Source: Defluviitaleaceae bacterium
GTDB taxonomy: Bacteria; Bacillota; Clostridia; Lachnospirales; WRAX01
NCBI GenBank assembly: GCA_009787945.1
Contig: WQSI01000098.1
Coordinates: 1 to 6,586, forward strand
Length of the DNA stretch: 6,586 nucleotides
Direction: 5' to 3'
The notes below the pieces were generated by a model that did no database searches, had not been told where the DNA came from, and was given only the letters and a program-made list of their open reading frames with translations. Below, in pieces: positions 5,633 through 6,586 of the stretch. Within the stretch, counting starts at the first letter, position 1; each line of letters begins with the position of its first letter. The position numbers and the translations under genes are program-made.

Positions 5633-6310
5633 TTATGCCTCGTTGGTTGGGGTGGTGTTTTTCTCCCGCTCTGCTTGGCTTTGGCGTATATATGTCAACT
5701 CAAAATCCGCTGGGCTTACGGCTTTGTGCTGGTTTTGATGTGCCAAAATGGCGGTTGCAGATGCCCGTTGAAAAAGCTGATGAGGGGGGGCAATTTTGTG
5801 TCCGTGGGCTAAAATGGCATCTTTGTACACTTCTGCGCCGTCACCCAAAAACACTGCCGAACCCTCAAGCTTGTCCAGCAAGACTTGGATTTCGCAAGCT
5901 ACAGGCTCTGCAATCCTCTCAAAATCAGGATTATAAACCGCTGTGTAAACCTGACCCCGCCTAGCGTCCATGGTTGGCACAGTAAGCCCGCTGTTTTGGA
6001 GGGCATTGTAAGCCAGAGCATCAAGGGCAGAAATTGGCACAATTTTAAGGTTTAAAGCAAAAGCCAGCCCCTTTGCCACCGATGCCCCAATGCGCAAGCC
6101 AGTAAAAGAGCCAGGGCCTGTAACACAGGCTAAAAGCTCCAAATCACCCTTGTCCACTTCGCAGGTGTCCAGCAAGGTGGCGATGGCAGGCATTAGGGTT
6201 TGAGAGTGGGCTTTGTCGCTCGTCACGCTTAATTCCCCTAAAATTCGCCCATTTGAGGATATTGCAACAGTGGAAACCTTGCCAGAGGTATCAATTGCTA
6301 AAATGTTAAT
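5633..6310 (-). CDS. tsaB: TsaB, tRNA t6A threonylcarbamoyltransferase complex subunit (probable ATT start)
   Basis: TsaB is an ASKHA-fold paralogue of TsaD. It forms the TsaD-TsaB-TsaE complex that transfers threonylcarbamoyl to A37 of ANN-reading tRNAs; it is a scaffold, not the catalyst. With an ATT start it has 225 residues, normal for the family. Visible are ILAIDTS at the N-terminus (3-9), HS (35-36), the hallmark GPGSFTGLRIG (65-75), DARRGQVY (115-122) and the C-terminal YIRQSQAERE (207-216). Start choice: ATT at 6310-6308 lies 7 nt after a perfect GGAGGT and gives (M)NILAIDTS, the usual family N-terminus. GTG at 6319 (MAKINILAIDTS) overlaps that GGAGGT and has no site of its own. TTG at 6379 adds 23 unlike residues without a binding site. 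If ATT is right, it overlaps the tsaE stop by one base (ATTAA). rimI follows 1 nt after the stop. Confidence 0.93.
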   Translation of the reverse strand: MNILAIDTSGKVSTVAISSNGRILGELSVTSDKAHSQTLMPAIATLLDTCEVDKGDLELLACVTGPGSFTGLRIGASVAKGLAFALNLKIVPISALDALAYNALQNSGLTVPTMDARRGQVYTAVYNPDFERIAEPVACEIQVLLDKLEGSAVFLGDGAEVYKDAILAHGHKIAPPHQLFQRASATAILAHQNQHKAVSPADFELTYIRQSQAEREKNTTPTNEA

Positions 6311-6586
6311 TTTTGCCACCTCCAGTAATTGTAATTTTTCTATATTCTTCACCGCGAGCCAAATCCCGCGTAAATTCAAGGATTTTGGCGTGATGGGGCA
6401 AAATTTCTTTTATCAAATTTGCCCATTCTACCAAAACAACACCTTGGGAGCTGTAAAAATAGTCCTCGAAGCCTGTATCTTCCATGTTTTCGGCAGATTG
6501 TATGCGGTACACGTCAAAATGGTACAAAGGCAGCCGCCCGCCGTGATATTCGTTGATAATGGCGAAGGTTGGGCTGGAAATGGCTT
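6306..6586 (-). CDS. tsaE: TsaE, t6A biosynthesis P-loop ATPase (5' end outside the window)
   Basis: Only the C-terminal 92 residues are visible; the reading frame stays open to the window edge, so the gene continues to the right. TsaE is the ATPase that binds TsaB-TsaD and drives the t6A cycle. The visible part starts with AISSPTFAIINEY, containing the family SPTF motif, then HFDVYR, a Glu-rich helix with GFEDYF, and VLVEW, all in the expected order. The Walker A (GxxGxGKT) would lie in the missing part of roughly 55-60 residues. An apparent TTG start at 6527 is inside the conserved domain and is not the real start. The stop TAA (6308-6306) overlaps the proposed ATT start of tsaB, and the last codons contain the tsaB ribosome binding site. 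Confidence 0.93.
   Translation of the reverse strand, partial: AISSPTFAIINEYHGGRLPLYHFDVYRIQSAENMEDTGFEDYFYSSQGVVLVEWANLIKEILPHHAKILEFTRDLARGEEYRKITITGGGKN
6318..6323 (-). promoter_or_regulatory. GGAGGT ribosome binding site that decides the tsaB start
   Basis: A perfect GGAGGT lies inside the last codons of tsaE (encoding its terminal Gly-Gly). Counting downstream, 7 nt separate it from ATT (6310-6308), a standard spacing. The GTG codon at 6319-6317 overlaps the site itself and so cannot be served by it. This is the main reason to favour an ATT start for tsaB. Confidence 0.7.

Noticed and set aside
5590..5964. Plus-strand open frame of 124 codons opposite tsaB and rimI
   Set aside because: It is a shadow of two well-supported minus-strand genes and resembles no family I know.
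6311..6379. Longer tsaB starting at TTG 6379 or GTG 6319
   Set aside because: TTG lacks a ribosome binding site and adds 23 residues not typical of TsaB; GTG overlaps the GGAGGT. GTG remains the second choice.

Overview
The window looks like a chromosomal segment of an anaerobic Gram-positive bacterium, most likely a member of Clostridia (Bacillota). The pointers are strong GGAGG-type ribosome binding sites, tightly packed and overlapping genes, consensus sigma-A promoters, a tRNA without an encoded CCA, and a surface protein with a NPQTQ-type sortase signal. The taxonomic placement is inference, because no rRNA or other marker is present.

Layout, left to right. A strong promoter (37-65) drives a lone plus-strand tRNA-Arg(CCG) gene (106-178). 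A perfect inverted repeat (66-105) lies between the promoter and the tRNA. A strong bidirectional terminator (187-227) separates the tRNA from the convergent gene at 239-1696 on the minus strand. That gene encodes a secreted, Pro/Glu-repeat protein with a C-terminal cell-wall sorting signal. It has its own consensus promoter (1750-1778) and a 12-bp palindrome at the expected transcription start.

From 1819 to the right edge everything is on the minus strand and reads as one compact operon. In transcription order it is tsaE (5' end outside the window), tsaB, rimI, a Lon-like AAA+ protease of the LonB/YcbZ type, and a Ca2+/cation antiporter. The first three junctions overlap or are 1 nt apart, and the last gap is 26 nt. 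TsaE and TsaB belong to the machinery that makes t6A at position 37 of ANN-decoding tRNAs, and RimI is the N-terminal acetyltransferase commonly encoded beside them. tsaD, which often follows rimI, is not here; the Lon-like protease takes that place.

No phage, insertion sequence, CRISPR array or obvious new defence system is visible. The most unusual points are: (1) tsaB seems to use an ATT start codon that overlaps the tsaE stop as ATTAA, placed correctly behind a GGAGGT; (2) the Lon-like protease and the cation antiporter are attached to the t6A operon; (3) the surface protein has a non-LPXTG sorting motif, a histidine-rich N-terminal part and expandable Pro/Glu/Tyr repeats; (4) both promoters in the left part carry a perfect inverted repeat starting right after the -10 box; (5) RimI has Asp where the catalytic Glu of characterised RimI is expected.
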